The notes under the pieces were generated by a model, which saw only the letters and a list, made by a program, of their open reading frames with translations, had not been told where the DNA came from and made no database searches. From positions 1 through 14,093 of the forward strand of contig CALCNO010000069.1 in assembly GCA_937897615.1 (NCBI GenBank): 14,093 bases of DNA. The letters run 5' to 3'. A program made the translations under genes and the position numbers. This DNA comes from an uncultured Anaerolineaceae bacterium. Lineage in GTDB: Bacteria > Chloroflexota > Anaerolineae > Anaerolineales > Anaerolineaceae. Below, piece by piece: positions 13,769 to 14,093 of this stretch (the first letter of the stretch is position 1; every line of letters starts with the position of its first letter).

Positions 13769-13770
13769 TG

Positions 13771-14093
13771 CTATAGCGTGATCTCCAAAAGGCTTTCGGC
13801 AACATCGCGCAGTTTCTTCGCGTCCATTTGGCTGAGTTTCATCGCCAACTCCAGGAATGGGAGGTTGATGGGCTTGCTGATGAACTCTTTTAATTCATCG
13901 GAAAAACCGGGCAATTCGATTAATGTTTGAGGTGCAGATGGTTCACCTTTTTGCGAGGAGACGATCTCTTCATCGATTGCTGCGGCAGGGGCAACTGGTT
14001 CCTGTACCTCTGCGGCCTGTTCAGCTTCTGCCATGGGAGCAGGCACCGACTCCTCTTCACTTTTTTGCTGGAGAACATACGGCAGTTGCAGCA
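13771..14093 (-). CDS. C-terminal part of a protein cut by the window edge
   Basis: The frame is open from the right edge to TAG at 13771-13773, so the first 107 residues visible (beginning LQLPYVLQQKSEEES on the minus strand) are the end of a longer gene or contain its start nearby. Candidate internal starts are GTG at 14046 and ATG at 14034. An acidic, Ala/Pro/Glu-rich stretch, likely disordered, precedes a helical end (PGFSDELKEF, then FLELAMKLSQMDAKKLRDVAESLLEI, split). I do not recognise the family. It is the most upstream visible member of the operon with the TPR, GNAT and DsbA-like genes. Confidence 0.6.
   Translation of the reverse strand, partial: LQLPYVLQQKSEEESVPAPMAEAEQAAEVQEPVAPAAAIDEEIVSSQKGEPSAPQTLIELPGFSDELKEFISKPINLPFLELAMKLSQMDAKKLRDVAESLLEITL

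Overview
The window is a gene-dense piece of bacterial chromosome. It carries fourteen complete protein genes and one gene cut by the right edge. The longest gap between genes is 142 bases. I see no tRNA, rRNA, CRISPR array, insertion sequence or phage gene. The gene content suggests a Chloroflexota bacterium, probably of the Anaerolineae type. This is inference from an actinobacteria-like FhaA/FhaB/RodA cell-wall cluster alongside a PduO-type cobalamin adenosyltransferase and a DUF554 protein; there is no phylogenetic marker comparison behind it.

Layout. Bases 14-517 (minus) encode a small HNH nuclease, divergent from tyrS (660-1874, plus). tyrS ends in a hairpin terminator that also serves the opposing gene. 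Bases 1908-6595 (minus) form a tightly packed operon in the order fhaA, fhaB, mtnP, SEDS-PBP fusion. A PHP-family hydrolase (6637-7710, minus) lies just upstream of it. Divergent from that, secG (7775-7999, plus) has a near-consensus promoter. It is followed, past a hairpin, by a plus-strand run: a membrane-anchored oligopeptide-type binding protein, an unrecognised 174-residue protein, a cob(I)alamin adenosyltransferase and a DUF554 membrane protein (8090-11575). A 17-bp bidirectional terminator separates this run from a converging minus-strand operon (11612-14093): a protein cut by the window edge, a TPR protein, a GNAT acetyltransferase and a membrane-anchored DsbA-like thiol oxidoreductase.

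The most striking point is the 874-residue cell-wall protein. Its N-terminal half is a SEDS (RodA/FtsW) glycosyltransferase with its key residues intact. Its C-terminal half has the fold signature of a class B penicillin-binding protein, but all three active-site motifs are lost (SxxK reads AVAG, SxN reads SAG, KTG reads ATG). It therefore looks like a peptidoglycan polymerase covalently joined to a dead transpeptidase. Upstream in the same operon are FhaA- and FhaB-like phosphothreonine-binding proteins, as in the mycobacterial fhaA-fhaB-pstP-rodA-pbpA-pknA-pknB cluster. Here no phosphatase or kinase is present and a nucleoside phosphorylase gene is inserted.

Other points of interest are candidate leaderless transcripts (a TATAAT box 8-10 bases before ATG, with no Shine-Dalgarno), overlapping back-to-back -10 elements between the PHP gene and secG, and a TPR/GNAT gene pair in one reading frame separated only by a stop and a few codons.
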